This document shows, piece after piece, positions 21,039 to 32,812 of a stretch of 64,000 nt of DNA. Source of the DNA: Gonocerus acuteangulatus (taxonomy: Eukaryota > Arthropoda > Insecta > Hemiptera > Coreidae). Under the pieces are notes generated by a model. The model made no database searches. It was not told where the DNA came from and worked only from the letters and a program-made list of their open reading frames with translations. Position numbers and translations under genes: made by a program. Each line of letters opens with the position of its first letter. The stretch's first letter is position 1. Where the stretch lies: the NCBI GenBank assembly GCA_946811695.1, contig OX328132.1:60611151-60675150 (forward strand). The letters are read 5' to 3'.

Positions 21039-23207
21039 CTTATGATATTTTGTACATTTTGTTCCATCGGAAAGCCATCATTCCTTGTGAAACTCATCAT
21101 GTAGGGTATCAAATGAATCGTCTTGGCAAGGAGAACCTATATTTGATGTTTTAAGAAACATTTCGACGCATCCTAACGACAACAAAGTTTAGGATAACAA
21201 ACCCAAAACTTATAGTCTTTGTTCTTATCTTTTTCTTGAAGGTCTTCTACACTTTCCCTATTGTGGTATTTATCCTCGGGATAAGGTTCCTGTTTTTTAC
21301 CGTGTAATCGTTTAGTTAAGAGAGCAATCGATTTGTCCTCTAGAGTACTGTCATCAGGAAGAGCTTCTAACTTTTCTAGTCTAGTGATAAGATGAAGAAA
21401 GGTATGCTACTTATTAGTATCAAATATCAAGCACAGTCCAGTCAACTAAAAGTTATAGATGGAAATTTTTGGGACACAATTTTTGACTTCGTAACTTTGT
21501 TTGGGCTGGATAGGAGGTAAACATATCAAAAGTCCTCGCCCGTAGCCTTTGTGCCGGGGGGAGGGGGGTTTTAGAAGGTCCCATTTTTCGGGTTTTCACT
21601 TATATCTCGAAAACCCTGCGTCCTAGCGACATGGCTATTCTGTAACAAATGAAAGCTGATTAAATTTCCTACAAGTTTTATTTAATAAAAAGTTTTTCGA
21701 GATATCATTAGGTTTCGAAATATCTGCTCTTGAAAGTCGTTCATCTTGGGGAAAAACACTTTCGCCGCATATTTTTTCCCCCTTTTGACGGGATAACTCT
21801 TCAACGATGAACCCAAAAAATAAATAACGGTTATAGGGTTGTAGAGTATTGCATTCCCTTCAATAACATATATTACTTTGCTATTTTATGTATTTTTCTT
21901 CAAACGTAAAAATAATTTCAGTGGTCATCGAGAAATCTGAAATTTAGCGACTAATAGTCCAGGTAACTAAGATTTATAGATGGAAATATTTGGAACACAA
22001 TTTTTGACTTCATAACTTTGTTTCGGCTAGTTAGGAGGTCAACGTATCAAAAGTCCTCACCCGTAGCCTTTGAGCCGGGGGGGAGGGGGGGGTTAGAAGG
22101 CCCCATTTTTCGGGTTTTCACTTATATCTCGGAAACCGTGGGTCCTAGCGACATGACCATTCTATAATAAATGAAAGCTGATTCAATTTCCTACAAGTTC
22201 TATTTAATAAAGTTTTTCGAGATATCTTTAGTTTTCGAAATATCCGCTCTTGAAAGTCTGCCATTTTGGGAAAAAACACACATTTTTATATTCTCGACCG
22301 GATATCTCTTCAACGATGAACCCAAAAAATAATTGTCGGCTATAGGGTTGTAGAGCATTCCATTCGCTTCAATAATATATATTACTTTACTATTTTATGT
22401 ATTTTCTTTCAAACGTTATGTACGCACTCACATGGTCTTAGCAAAACCATGGACAAGATCTTATCTAATTGACTGAACTGGTCAATGGGCCCAAAATTAT
22501 ATATTTTGTGCTATATTATATATATATATAGTGAGTACTAGAAGCATGTAGTCACTATATTTACATAATGGAGCATATTCTGGACTATACATTGACTGGA
22601 AATGGTGAGAAATTGAAAGGTTCATTGGTCAGTTGTCGCTAGATATCACGATAAACATTAAAACTGTTTTCACGTTTGAAGGAAAATACATAAAATAGTA
22701 AAGTTCTATATATTCTTGAAGATAATGTAATGCTCTACAACCCTATAAACGGCATTTATTTTTTGGGTTTATTGTTAAAGAGTTATCCGGTCAAAAACAG
22801 CAAAAAGTGTGTTTTTTCCCAAAATGGCAGACTTTCAAGAGCGGATATTTCGAAAACTAAAGATATCTCGAAAAACTTTATTAAATAGAACCTGGAGCAT
22901 ATTTAATCAGCATTCATTTGTTATAGTCTGGACATGTCGCTAGGACCCACGGTTTCCGAGATATAAGTGAAAACCCGAAAAATGGTTCCTTCTAAAGCCT
23001 CCCTCCCTCCCGGCACACAGGCTACGGGCGAGGACTTTTGATAAGTTGACCTCTTAACTAGCCGAAACAAAGTTATGAAGTCAAAAATTGTGTTCCAAAC
23101 ATTTCCATCTATAAATCTTAGTTCCCTGGACTATTAGTCGCTAAATTTCAGATTTCACGATGAACACTGAAATTATTTTTACGTTTGAAGGAAAATACAC
23201 AAAATAG

Positions 23208-23734
23208 TGTAAGGCCCCGTTTTCCCTTTGGCCTTGTTAAGTGAATAAGGATGAGAGAAAAGGTTGGCTGTCCATCTCTAGAGATGTGAGAACCACGAAT
23301 CCGCAAACATTGCGTCTGGGATGTTGGCACTGCACGTGGCTGATTCGTAAGATTCCTGGAAGATCTAAGACCTGACAAGAGTTTCTAGTTCAATCACCTG
23401 CAAAAGCAGGAGTGGGGTACAAAGGGTTTAAAAAGAGCTGGCTTACCTCCGACCGGTCAGAGTTTTTCATCCGTTCCTGAGACTTCGGCCCAGATGCTGT
23501 TCAGAGGTAGGCCAGTTCCAAATTCTCTATAATCTCCCCAAATGATCATATTTGATAACTCTACCTATCTGTCTCTCTCACTCAACCTTTTCTCTCATCG
23601 TAGCAATGGTTTATGATATTTATGTTTGTATCCTCTGTGTAAATTATAGTTTTAAAAAGGAATTTCCGCTTCTCTAAAATATTTCCCCATTGTCTATACC
23701 TCTAAATCCCGTCCTTGCTAATCAGTCCCTTACA
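23208..23734 (+). repeat. 5' LTR
   Basis: 527 bp, beginning TGTAAGGCCCCG and ending CAGTCCCTTACA (TG...CA with an inverted end). It matches 31198-31648 plus 32934-33009, with one difference noted (TTTTTC against TTTTGC near 23465). It has no insertion and so serves as the empty-site version of the 3' LTR. Confidence 0.92.
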
Positions 23735-23736
23735 AA

Positions 23737-23754
23737 TGGTGTCAGGTTTCCGGG
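23737..23754 (+). promoter_or_regulatory. Primer binding site, tRNA-Leu-like
   Basis: TGGTGTCAGG starts two bases after the LTR. The first nine to ten bases complement the 3' end typical of metazoan tRNA-Leu. The match fails further in, so tRNA identity is tentative. Confidence 0.6.
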
Positions 23755-24026
23755 TAGTATTTAAATGTCCAGCTGCAAGCCGGCATTAGATAAGAACCCT
23801 GCTCTCGAGATAGGCCGGCGGCTGTACTGCTGACGCTGATAGGACAATTCCTCGAACTGATATCTCGGCGCTGGGTAGTTGTTCATTCAATGTCCTCACG
23901 TTTCCTGGTTTAAGGACCGCCAAATACGGATATTTGGTGGTTAGCCCTGTTAGAGAGTAAAGCAATCCCTATTCGTAAGCATAACGTGTTGGGGTTCATT
24001 GGAAACGTTGAAAATAGAGCTATACG

Positions 24027-25049
24027 ATGGTGGTAACGGAACAGCAGTTTGCCGATCTGAAAACGGCATTGGATCAGGCGTTGGCTGCAAATGAGCAATT
24101 CAGGGAAGAATTCGAGAGGACAAGGCATGAGGGTAAGCAAGGAAAGAGGGATCTTTCTCTTCAGGGAATGGTCGGTCCATGGTCCGGTGACGATTCTGGG
24201 GTTCCAATCCAAGACTATCTCAATGGTTTGGAATTAGTGGCAACTAGCGGAAACTGGGAAGATCGTGATAAATCCCTTGTGTTAAGGATGAGACTGAAAG
24301 GGATGGCTGCGAAATTTTTGGCCAGCAGATCGGATCTCAAGGGGCCAAATGTAAAATATTCCACGATTCGAGATGCTCTTTTAGACCGCCTTAAAGCGAC
24401 TATGCAACCTGAGCAGTTTCTCCTTCAGCTTAGTTCAATGAAACAAGAGCGTGGGGAGGATGTCAGAACTTTCGGAGATCGTTGTCGGGAGATGGGTGAA
24501 CGATCACTCTCAGGTGAGGGATCGGAGGAAGAAGTTATAGGGGCTCGCAAACAACTGGATAAAGTCGTCCTTACATCATATTTAAATGGGCTCGGAGGAG
24601 AGATTGGGAGGCTGACGAGACTCGCGTTCCCAAAGGAATTACAAACCGCGATTGAGAAGGCTAGAGCCATTGAAACGGAGTTAGGGCGACACGAAAAGGG
24701 AATATTTACTGTAGAGGAGAATCCCCAGGATAACGAAATTCCCAGTCCCGAGGAAGTTGGACAAAGCGAAGTAAGGGTCATTGAGAGGAGTAATCCAAGT
24801 GGCTGTTATCGCTGCGGGGATACGAATCATTGGGCCAGGGGATGTCGACAAACAGAGAGGGTTAGTGATATTTCTCCCAAAAATAGTACGAATTGTTATA
24901 GGTGTGGTCGTCGTGGGCATATCGCTCGCCAATGTCGTTCTAAACCCCTCGTGAAAGGAACTTTGCCAAAGAAGGCCCCAAACGCGAACGACTTGGGGAG
25001 GGCCCCGGCCCTAAGTCGGCGACAAGGGGATCGCGCTACGAATTACTAG
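24027..25049 (+). CDS. Gag-like capsid/nucleocapsid polyprotein
   Basis: 340 residues from an ATG, complete to TAG. The middle matches retrotransposon Gag capsid organisation: W near residue 52, a helical region with [10 protein letters not shown] and [10 protein letters not shown]. Two CCHC zinc knuckles follow: C-x2-C-x4-H-x4-C at residues 260-273 ([14 protein letters not shown]) and 290-303 ([14 protein letters not shown]), then a basic tail. The role is packaging of element RNA into particles. The pol frame is -1 relative to gag and is open from about 25015, so gag and pol overlap by about 35 nt. That suggests -1 frameshifting; no clear slippery heptamer was assigned. Confidence 0.88.
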   Translation: MVVTEQQFADLKTALDQALAANEQFREEFERTRHEGKQGKRDLSLQGMVGPWSGDDSGVPIQDYLNGLELVATSGNWEDRDKSLVLRMRLKGMAAKFLASRSDLKGPNVKYSTIRDALLDRLKATMQPEQFLLQLSSMKQERGEDVRTFGDRCREMGERSLSGEGSEEEVIGARKQLDKVVLTSYLNGLGGEIGRLTRLAFPKELQTAIEKARAIETELGRHEKGIFTVEENPQDNEIPSPEEVGQSEVRVIERSNPSGCYRCGDTNHWARGCRQTERVSDISPKNSTNCYRCGRRGHIARQCRSKPLVKGTLPKKAPNANDLGRAPALSRRQGDRATNY

Positions 25050-27440
25050 GCATAGGTGGGGGAGGTGAGAAAGGGTTAAAGGTGAGCACCTGGATAAATG
25101 GGCGGATTCATAGGATGATAGTAGACACTGGTGCTGAAGTTACTCTAATCAGGTCTCCTGCCTCAGGATCCAAATTAAGACCCGCGACTAGTAAGATTAG
25201 GGGGGTAACTGGTGTGGTAATCCCGGTACGCGGTATTCAAACGGTGAATATCGAAGTTAAGGGCCATCGACTGTCCCACGACGTCATAGTGGCTGACGTC
25301 TGCTTAGAAGGAGATGGACTATTAGGCTTAGACTTACTATGGAAATTAGACGCCCATATAGACCTACGTTCGGGATTGTTAGTCACGGGAGCATCGCCTA
25401 AAATTGAATCTCTACCTTCCGTTGGTTCGATAACAAGGAGGGATGAGTTAAAAATGTCTGCGAACCGAGAGTGGGTACGTTTCATGAGTAGGACGGCGAG
25501 AGAACTAGAAGCCAAGTTTTCAGGTCATATTTTATCCCTTCCAACTAGCGTGAATATAGGAGCTAAGCCGATAGTCAAGGAGGAATCAAGACACACGGGG
25601 AAGAAGGATAACAAAACCAGCTCAGCGCGTCTTTCGCGAGAGGAAACGCTTCCGGCCTTCAGTGAATCTCTATTAGAGATTTCCGTACCAGGGAAACTAG
25701 ACCAGAAAGCTGTCATAATTGAGCCGTCAAGAGCACTTCCCAATGGGGTTGTAGGAGGGAGATGCATTAACACTCCTCGGGACGGCCGTTCGTGGATGCA
25801 GTTCGTCAATTTGACCGCTTCGACTGTGACATTGCCACGGCTTCTAGTGGTAGGTCTGGTAGAGAGAGATTGGGCGGAAGACGGTGGATCTTGTTCGGAG
25901 AGGGAACGCGAGGATGGCTCTAAAACTCCTGTTGGTTTCGCCTCGATCGTTGGCGAGAAATTGGGCCATTTAAGTGGTGGGGAAAGGAGGGATATGGAGT
26001 CCTTATTGTCCAGATATTCAGACATTTTTTGTGAACCGGGTCCCGAAGGTTGCTCCCTGCCTGTTCAGCACCATATTGAAACTGGAGATGCCAGACCTGT
26101 GGTGAAACGCCCGTATCGTGTGCCTTTCAGTGAACGGGAGGAAATGGAACGGCAGGTTCAGACGTTGCTTGAACGAGGCGTCATTACGCCGTCTAAAAGT
26201 CCTTGGCAAGCACCTGTAATTCTAGTCAAGAAAACATCCCCAACAGGTGACTTAAAGTATCGATTCTGCACAGATTTCCGGGGCCTCAATGCAGTTACTA
26301 AGGTCGATACTTACCCGTTTCCGTTGATACAGGAAACCTTAGAACAATTGGGGAGTAGCCAAATCTTTTCCACAATTGATCTTTCGATTGGGTACCACCA
26401 AATACCGATAGCACCCCAGGATCAGGCAAAAACGGCCTTCACGACTGTAAACGGACACTATGAGTACAAAAAAATGGCTTTCGGCCTTGCGGGGGCACCT
26501 GCCACGTTCCAACGGGTCATGGACCAACTTCTTGGCCGACTGAAGGGCACCGGATGTTTCGTTTACCTCGATGATGTGGTGGTTTATAGCTCATCACTGA
26601 GGGAACACATGCTCCGGTTAGAGGAGTTGTTCGACATATTCAGAGGCGCTAATCTAAAAGTGAACTTGAACAAGTGCGCTTTTGCGGCATCGGAAGTGAC
26701 CTATCTGGGACACATAGTTACAGCCGAGGGAGTGAAACCAGATCCTAGAAAATTAGAGGCGATCAAGTCTTTTCCAGCCCCCAGAAATGTGAAGGAGTTG
26801 CGAAGTTTTCTAGGGTTGGCAAGCTATTACCGTAAATTCATAAAAGGCTTTGCGGATCTTTCAAGACCGCTGACAGAATTAACTGGCTCACGAGTACGAT
26901 TCCAGTGGGGCGACAAGCAACGGAAGGCTTTTGAATCGCTAAGAGAAATCCTAAGTTAGGACTCAGTCTTGTGCTATCCGAATTTCAGCGAGCCATTTAT
27001 ATTGTCCACCGACGCATCAGGAGTAGCTCTGGGTGCCATTCTGTCCCAGTACAGAGATGGCGGCGAGAGACCTGTTTGCTACGCTAGTAGGCAGTTGAAG
27101 GGTCCAGAACTCAACTACTCGGCAACAGAACGAGAACTGCTAGCGGTGGTTTGGGCAACAAAGCTGTTCCGTTGTTATTTACTAGGGCGAAGGTTTAAAC
27201 TTGTCACTGACCACTCTGCCTTGAGGTGGATGCTAAGCCTTCGAGACCCGTCTTCACGGCTGACCAGGTGGGCCCTTCGGTTAGAGGAGTTCGACTATGA
27301 AGTCGAACATCGCCCGGGGAAGAAACATTCTAACGCTGATGCTTTAAGCCGTACAATAGCTGTAGTCACGGGAAATAGGCAGAAAATAACCCGAGGTAAA
27401 TTGAAGGATGCTCAAAAGGAGGATATGTGGTGTCACTGTT
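25015..27440 (+). pseudogene. Pol: protease, reverse transcriptase, RNase H (one stop)
   Basis: The frame opens within gag. The protease has the aspartic motif VDTGAEVTLI about 40 bp after 25082. A ~230-residue linker leads to RT, with the FCTDFRGLNAVT region, FGLAGAPATFQRVM and YLDDVVVYS (Y at about 26564). The frame is cut by TAG at 26957-26959 and resumes at once in the same frame into RNase H: STDASGVALGAIL, ELLAVVWA, TDHSALRWM and NADALSR. Catalytic residues are visible in every domain. Near 27425-27440 coding moves to the +1 frame (integrase). The stop and shift suggest a recently inactivated pol. Confidence 0.88.
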
Positions 27441-29066
27441 CATGTACAAACAGATGCCGATGGCCTGCTATATTGGGCCGATGGGGCAACGGATGAGTCG
27501 GAATGGAGGCTTATGGTGCCTGAGGGTCTACGAAAAACAATCGTTGAAGAAAATCACTCGAAACCATGGGCTGGGCACCCAGGGGCTGATCGTACTCTCG
27601 CGGTAATCAAAAGCTCATATTATTGGCCGGGCATGGCGGCGGATGTTAAGTCCTTTGTGGAACGGTGTCACGCGTGCGCTAGCAGAAAAAGTCCTGTATC
27701 TCAAAAGGTCCCCCTGGAAGCTCCCTATATGGCCACAGGGCCTTTCGAGCAGGTATCGCTAGACATATTTGGGCCTTTGCCGACTTCCAAAAGGGGCCAT
27801 CGTTACCTTTTGACCGTAATTGACAATTTTACACGGTATGCGGAGGGAATACCACTAAAGGGGCAAACAGCTGAAGAAACGGCCGTAGCACTCGTCGAGA
27901 ATATTATCACTCGACATGGGGTCCCTAGGAGGTTGTTAACAGACCAGGGAAGAAATTTCGTTTCTCGACTGTTTACTCAAGTTTGTAGAGCTCTGGGGAT
28001 TAGGAAATTACAAACTACCGCCTACCATCCGGAATGTAACGGAATGGTAGAGAGGTTACATCGAACTCTTACCGATTCGATATCCCAATATGTGCGAAGA
28101 GACGGTCGTGACTGGGATAAGTGGGTCCCATATGCTCTCATGGCATATCGAGCAATACCTCATTCGTCGACAGGATACTCCCCAAACTACCTCATGCTTG
28201 GGCGAGAATTGGTAACTCCGTTTGATTGCTGGGTAGGTCCAACCAATGACGGATCGGAATCAGCGGACCATGTCGAAAAGTTAGGGCATCGGCTGAAAGA
28301 AGCCTATAAGGACGCTTTGAGTCGTGCCGAAAGGGCCTGGGCAATGAGGACCCATTATTGTAATGCCCGGCGTAAGGAGCGGCGCCTAGAGGTGGGGGAT
28401 TGGGTCTATCTCCATTGTCCAGCCGTAAAGCCTGGGAATTGTCCAAAATTCCACTGTCCCTGGACAGGCCCACACAAAGTAGAAAGGGTTCTTTCGCGAG
28501 TGAACTATGAGATCCGACTGGCCACTGGATCTCTGAATGTAGTTCATATAAATAGGCTAAAACGGGCCCCGGGGGGAGGAGGGGATTCGCACCCTAAGGT
28601 TATGACGAAGGCAGGTGGGGCAACCCGGGAAGTGGAAGGGTCGGAAGATGAGGTCATGGAGCCGGAATGGGAAATTAACCCAGGGTGTTGTTATGGCTCA
28701 GAAGACGACTTTTGTGAGGACCAAGATGAAATTGAAACGCAGAATGAGATTCACAGACACTGTCCGGTTGCTGCGGGAAGATCGCCAGAATGTAATGACC
28801 CTGCCTGCCCTCTGGGCGTTAGATCCTCTCCTGAGGAAGAAAACAGGGAAATAACCCAGGATAGTCAAGGGGAGGGAAACGAAGGACGGATTGAGACAGG
28901 TGGGACTTCCGGGGAAAGTTCCAGTGGTTCAGATAGCGAGAGCCAAGCTCAGCCAAAGGGGAAACCTGATGCTACTTGGACACCAGAGGGGAAAACTTTA
29001 ACTTTTTCTCGTAGGTCCCCATACCCGCTTAGGAGGAGAGCTAAGTTGCCTGAAAATGATTCCTGA
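27408..29066 (+). CDS. Integrase region of pol (frameshifted from RT)
   Basis: The frame opens at 27408, but homology starts near 27440 with DADGLLYWADG. It has an HHCC zinc-binding domain (HPGADRTL ... CHACASRK), then a DDE core: LDIFGPLP (D), LTDQGRNF (D) and ECNGMVERLHRTL (E). The C-terminal DNA-binding part (RLEVGDWVYL) is followed by VVHINRLKRA. The last ~160 residues are acidic and low-complexity, an unusually long tail. The integrase inserts element DNA and is consistent with the 4-bp target duplication. The 3' end overlaps the env start by 11 nt. It is not expressible without correction of the upstream shift. Confidence 0.88.
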   Translation: MLKRRICGVTVHVQTDADGLLYWADGATDESEWRLMVPEGLRKTIVEENHSKPWAGHPGADRTLAVIKSSYYWPGMAADVKSFVERCHACASRKSPVSQKVPLEAPYMATGPFEQVSLDIFGPLPTSKRGHRYLLTVIDNFTRYAEGIPLKGQTAEETAVALVENIITRHGVPRRLLTDQGRNFVSRLFTQVCRALGIRKLQTTAYHPECNGMVERLHRTLTDSISQYVRRDGRDWDKWVPYALMAYRAIPHSSTGYSPNYLMLGRELVTPFDCWVGPTNDGSESADHVEKLGHRLKEAYKDALSRAERAWAMRTHYCNARRKERRLEVGDWVYLHCPAVKPGNCPKFHCPWTGPHKVERVLSRVNYEIRLATGSLNVVHINRLKRAPGGGGDSHPKVMTKAGGATREVEGSEDEVMEPEWEINPGCCYGSEDDFCEDQDEIETQNEIHRHCPVAAGRSPECNDPACPLGVRSSPEEENREITQDSQGEGNEGRIETGGTSGESSSGSDSESQAQPKGKPDATWTPEGKTLTFSRRSPYPLRRRAKLPENDS

Positions 29067-30915
29067 ATATCTTATTTCAGGGTTGTCGCTGTGGGTGGTC
29101 CTAGGAGTATGGCCCTTGGCGTGGGCAAGTCTGGTTTTTCTAAGACGAGGTGACGTAGTTGTGACGGGAGACAAATGGCGTCTACTGGTTCACTTGAATG
29201 TATCACACCTAGAAGGTATAATGGAAACTCTGCAAGGGGAGATTTGGAAGGTCCAATTAGACCTATCTCATGCCTCGGTTAAATATCCAGAGCTTGATGG
29301 ACTTCAGCCTGTTGTCGAGGGCATACTTAGTCTATTCAGGGAGGCAGAAGAGGAACTTGATATGCTCTGGTCCATGCTACCTAGTCCCCGAGAACGTCGA
29401 GGATTGGTCAATGCGGGGGGGATAGTATTAAAATACCTATTTGGGACCCCAGACGCGGACGATTTACAAGGCATTCAAGAAAATTTCGACAAACTAAGTA
29501 AGCAGTACGGAGACACCATACATGCGGTCTCTGAACAACTAACGCTCAGTCGCGAGTTTGCAAGGAAAGCCGAAGAGGACACAAAAAGGGTTACCCGCTT
29601 GTCTGAGGTGGTCCGTAGAATTTTGAAGGAAGGTTTTCAAAAAGAGGCGCAACTTCAAACGAACATATCGCGTGTTACTAACCTCATCCAAAGTTCCCTG
29701 TACCTTTCCTCGTCCCTCAGAAGCCTAGAAACTGGAGTAACGGAATTCCTATTTAGATTCCGCAGAGTTCTTAATGGAGTAGGTGCATCGATGAGTGGAA
29801 AGTTGAGTAGAGAGATGCTAGGTCCTAAAGAGTTAACTCTGATTTTGGGGAAGGTAAGAGAGGCTCTGCCAACTGGACTGACACTCCTCTCGGAGGGAAG
29901 CCGATATCATGACCAAATTTACTACCAAATTTCTGAAGTACATGCAATTGCAACCGATGATGGAGTAATAGCTGTAGTGGAATTGCCTTTAAAAACTCCG
30001 GATCAGGAGATGGTGCTTTATCAGGTTCTCTCCTTGCCTCTTAAGGAGAATAAAACAGGAAGAATGGTTGCAGCTCAGCCGGAGGGGGCGTTCTTCTTGG
30101 AGAGCCACAACGAGAAGGCCTACTCAATTCTTCAGGAGCAGGATATAGCCAGATGTCGTCCCGGGATACCATGGATCTGTCCTGCCGAGTTCAAGTTCTT
30201 TCACGGACAAACACCATCTTGTATTGTCTCATCGTTTCGCCAGGAGAATACGTCGAAGGAATGGTGCCCGTGGACTTTGGTGAATCCTAGATCTTCACCC
30301 ACATGGATTTGGGACGAGCACAAGGAGCTATGGTGGTATAGCATGTCTAAGCCCGCTCGCCTCCATCTTCAATGCAGAGGGAGTGCTGGAGTAGAATCGC
30401 TAGAGCGGGTTCTAGATGGAAGTGGGCAGCTTACCACAGCACCTGGTTGCACAGCTTGGACACCTGATTATCGCCTTTTGCCGATAGCCGACGTTGGGGA
30501 ATCCTCTCAGGTGGTGCAGTTGCAATGGGTCAACGTTACGATCAAACCACCCTTGGACCTGCCAGTAAAAGAGGATTATGATCCCGCAGTGTGGAAGGAT
30601 ACTTTGAAGGAGCTCAAGGAGCTCGAAGAAGCGTCCAATAACTCTTCGGCTGAATGGGGAACATGGAGCGATGTTGAACGGATCCTTGCGGCCCAAAAGA
30701 AGGGGAAGGAAGGAGAACTTCTGTGGATAGCAGGCGGGTCGGTTGCTCTAATAGCACTTCTTGGGTTTACCACTGGCCTGCTAATTACAAAACTCAGATC
30801 CCGGCGTGGTGCGAATCAAAACTCGCAGCCAACGGAAGGAAGTGGGGCAGCAGGATTCGTAATACATCGACCGGCAGCTGAAAGTGTCGTATCTGTAATA
30901 ACGGAGCGGATATAG
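29056..30915 (+). CDS. Env: baculovirus F-like / errantivirus-type fusion glycoprotein
   Basis: 619 residues, uninterrupted. A hydrophobic N-terminal stretch at residues ~7-26 looks like a signal peptide. A furin-like site RERR at ~112-115 is followed by Gly and a fusion-peptide-like segment with LFGT and an acidic DADD, the arrangement conserved in F-type envelope proteins of baculoviruses and errantiviruses. A heptad-like helical region follows (residues ~140-215). Cysteines cluster at ~365-475, with several N-x-S/T sites. A transmembrane helix at ~555-577 precedes a short basic cytoplasmic tail (KLRSRR). An open env next to a broken pol fits recent insertion. Whether it is expressed cannot be told from sequence. 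Confidence 0.85.
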   Translation: MIPEYLISGLSLWVVLGVWPLAWASLVFLRRGDVVVTGDKWRLLVHLNVSHLEGIMETLQGEIWKVQLDLSHASVKYPELDGLQPVVEGILSLFREAEEELDMLWSMLPSPRERRGLVNAGGIVLKYLFGTPDADDLQGIQENFDKLSKQYGDTIHAVSEQLTLSREFARKAEEDTKRVTRLSEVVRRILKEGFQKEAQLQTNISRVTNLIQSSLYLSSSLRSLETGVTEFLFRFRRVLNGVGASMSGKLSREMLGPKELTLILGKVREALPTGLTLLSEGSRYHDQIYYQISEVHAIATDDGVIAVVELPLKTPDQEMVLYQVLSLPLKENKTGRMVAAQPEGAFFLESHNEKAYSILQEQDIARCRPGIPWICPAEFKFFHGQTPSCIVSSFRQENTSKEWCPWTLVNPRSSPTWIWDEHKELWWYSMSKPARLHLQCRGSAGVESLERVLDGSGQLTTAPGCTAWTPDYRLLPIADVGESSQVVQLQWVNVTIKPPLDLPVKEDYDPAVWKDTLKELKELEEASNNSSAEWGTWSDVERILAAQKKGKEGELLWIAGGSVALIALLGFTTGLLITKLRSRRGANQNSQPTEGSGAAGFVIHRPAAESVVSVITERI

Positions 30916-31197
30916 ACCGCTCGTAAGTGTAGTAGCCGTTCAGTGATTGTGACGACAGTGTTCGGTATAGTTATAAAATAATGGTAACATAAGGATTTTT
31001 ACCTCCTAAGGGAGAGGTTTTGTCTTGTAAAGATGCCAATAATGTTTATTTTATTTTAATTTTTACAGCGCATCACCTGTATTGTTATTAGCACTAATAT
31101 TGTTTATTATTATTATTATTAGTAACATAAGGATGGGTAGTGTTAAAGGTAAAGTAATGTTCCAAGGGAAACATGACTTTGAAAAATCGGGGGGTGA
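30916..31197 (+). promoter_or_regulatory. 3' untranslated region and polypurine tract
   Basis: Non-coding stretch after env. A purine-rich AAAAATCGGGGGGTGA at 31181-31197 abuts the 3' LTR and is the likely plus-strand primer. Within it, 31059-31085 (TTTTTACAGCGCATC...TTAGCAC) resembles the hairpin tail of the SINE family. Confidence 0.7.
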
Positions 31198-31996
31198 TGT
31201 AAGGCCCCGTTTTCCCTTTGGCCTTGTTAAGTGAATAAGGATGAGAGAAAAGGTTGGCTGTCCATCTCTAGAGATGTGAGAACCACGAATCCGCAAACAT
31301 TGCGTCTGGGATGTTGGCACTGCACGTGGCTGATTCGTAAGATTCCTGGAAGATCTAAGACCTGACAAGAGTTTCTAGTTCAATCACCTGCAAAAGCAGG
31401 AGTGGGGTACAAAGGGTTTAAAAAGAGCTGGCTTACCTCCGACCGGTCAGAGTTTTGCATCCGTTCCTGAGACTTCGGCCCAGATGCTGTTCAGAGGTAG
31501 GCCAGTTCCAAATTCTCTATAATCTCCCCAAATGATCATATTTGATAACTCTACCTATCTGTCTCTCTCACTCAACCTTTTCTCTCATCGTAGCAATGGT
31601 TTATGATATTTATGTTTGTATCCTCTGTGTAAATTATAGTTTTAAAAAGTCCGTCACGCAGGAGCTGCATAACTAAGCACTTTCCTCAGAATTTGGGTAG
31701 TGTAGACTGCTTTCTAGAACAATTTGCTTAAAATATCCTACAAAAATAAAATAAAAACATGAATAGTTCTCTTATAAATTTGTAATGAGTAACTGATCAA
31801 TTATTAATTTGCTTCCAGAGTTATGTTTACACATGGTACCTATTACACTACGTAATAAATACAAAAAACCTCATATTATCGTATTTTGATCTAACGCAGG
31901 AACAGGATACAGTCACTCTAGTGGTAGAAAGCGCTCCTTGCGGAGGCTTTGTGAGCCTACGTCTGGCGGGCTTTTCTATTGAAATATATTACAAAT

Positions 31997-32630
31997 TAAA
32001 CCCCCGCTTTCCGATTGACCGATTCAGCTCATTTTTACAACACTTCTTTCTCATGAGTTACCCACGACGTATACCGCGTTTCGTTACAATACAGCAGAAA
32101 TTACGACCGGTATGAGTATAATAGGAATTTGGGTCCGGAGTAAACCCCCCCTTCTAATGAACCGATTCAGTTTATTTTTACAACACATATTTACCTGTAG
32201 ATTACCACTACGAATACCGATTTTCGTCGAAATATACCAAAAATCACGGCTGGTAGTGGCGAATTGGTATTGTGGGTCCGGAGTAAACCCCCCCTCCTAA
32301 TGAACCGATTTAGTTTATTTTTACAACACATATTTACCTGTAGATTACCACTACGAATACCGAGTTTCGTCGAAATATACCAAAAATCACGGCTGGTAGT
32401 GGCGAATTGGTATTGTGGGTCCCGGAGTAAACCCCCCCCCCTTCTAATGAACCGATTTAGTTCATTTTTATATCTCAATTTTCTCTCTATATTAACACAA
32501 CGAATACCAAGTTTCGTTGAAATATAACAAATATTGCGGCTGACATAGTCAAATTAGTGTTATGGGTTCGGGGTAAACCCCCCCTTCTGGTGGACCGACT
32601 TTGGTGGTTAACGAACTCGTTCAATCGTTT
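31997..32630 (+). repeat. ~144-bp tandem repeat, four to five units
   Basis: Unit starts at TAAACCCCC occur at about 31997, 32141, 32284, 32428 and 32573 (spacing 143-145). Units contain ACCGATT-AG-TT, TACAACACATATTTACCTG and TTTCGTCGAAATATACC. The last unit is partial. A single related, inverted fragment lies at about 35110-35215. Confidence 0.85.
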
Positions 32631-32703
32631 GCTAATTGAATGCTACACACCAAGTTTCGTGACGAAAAAACAAAAACTCTGGCCGCTATCGTGTTAACAG
32701 ACA

Positions 32704-32704
32704 C

Positions 32705-32799
<95 letters not shown>

Positions 32800-32812
32800 T
32801 ATATATAAATTT
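32704..32812. repeat. (TA)n microsatellite in the Helentron-like element
   Basis: TA array with rare ATGTAT/ATGCAT interruptions, placed between the tandem units and the right terminal hairpin. Confidence 0.9.

Noticed and set aside
24425..24781. Antisense frames across gag, pol and env of the LTR element
   Set aside because: They are shadows of the sense coding frames with no independent motif.
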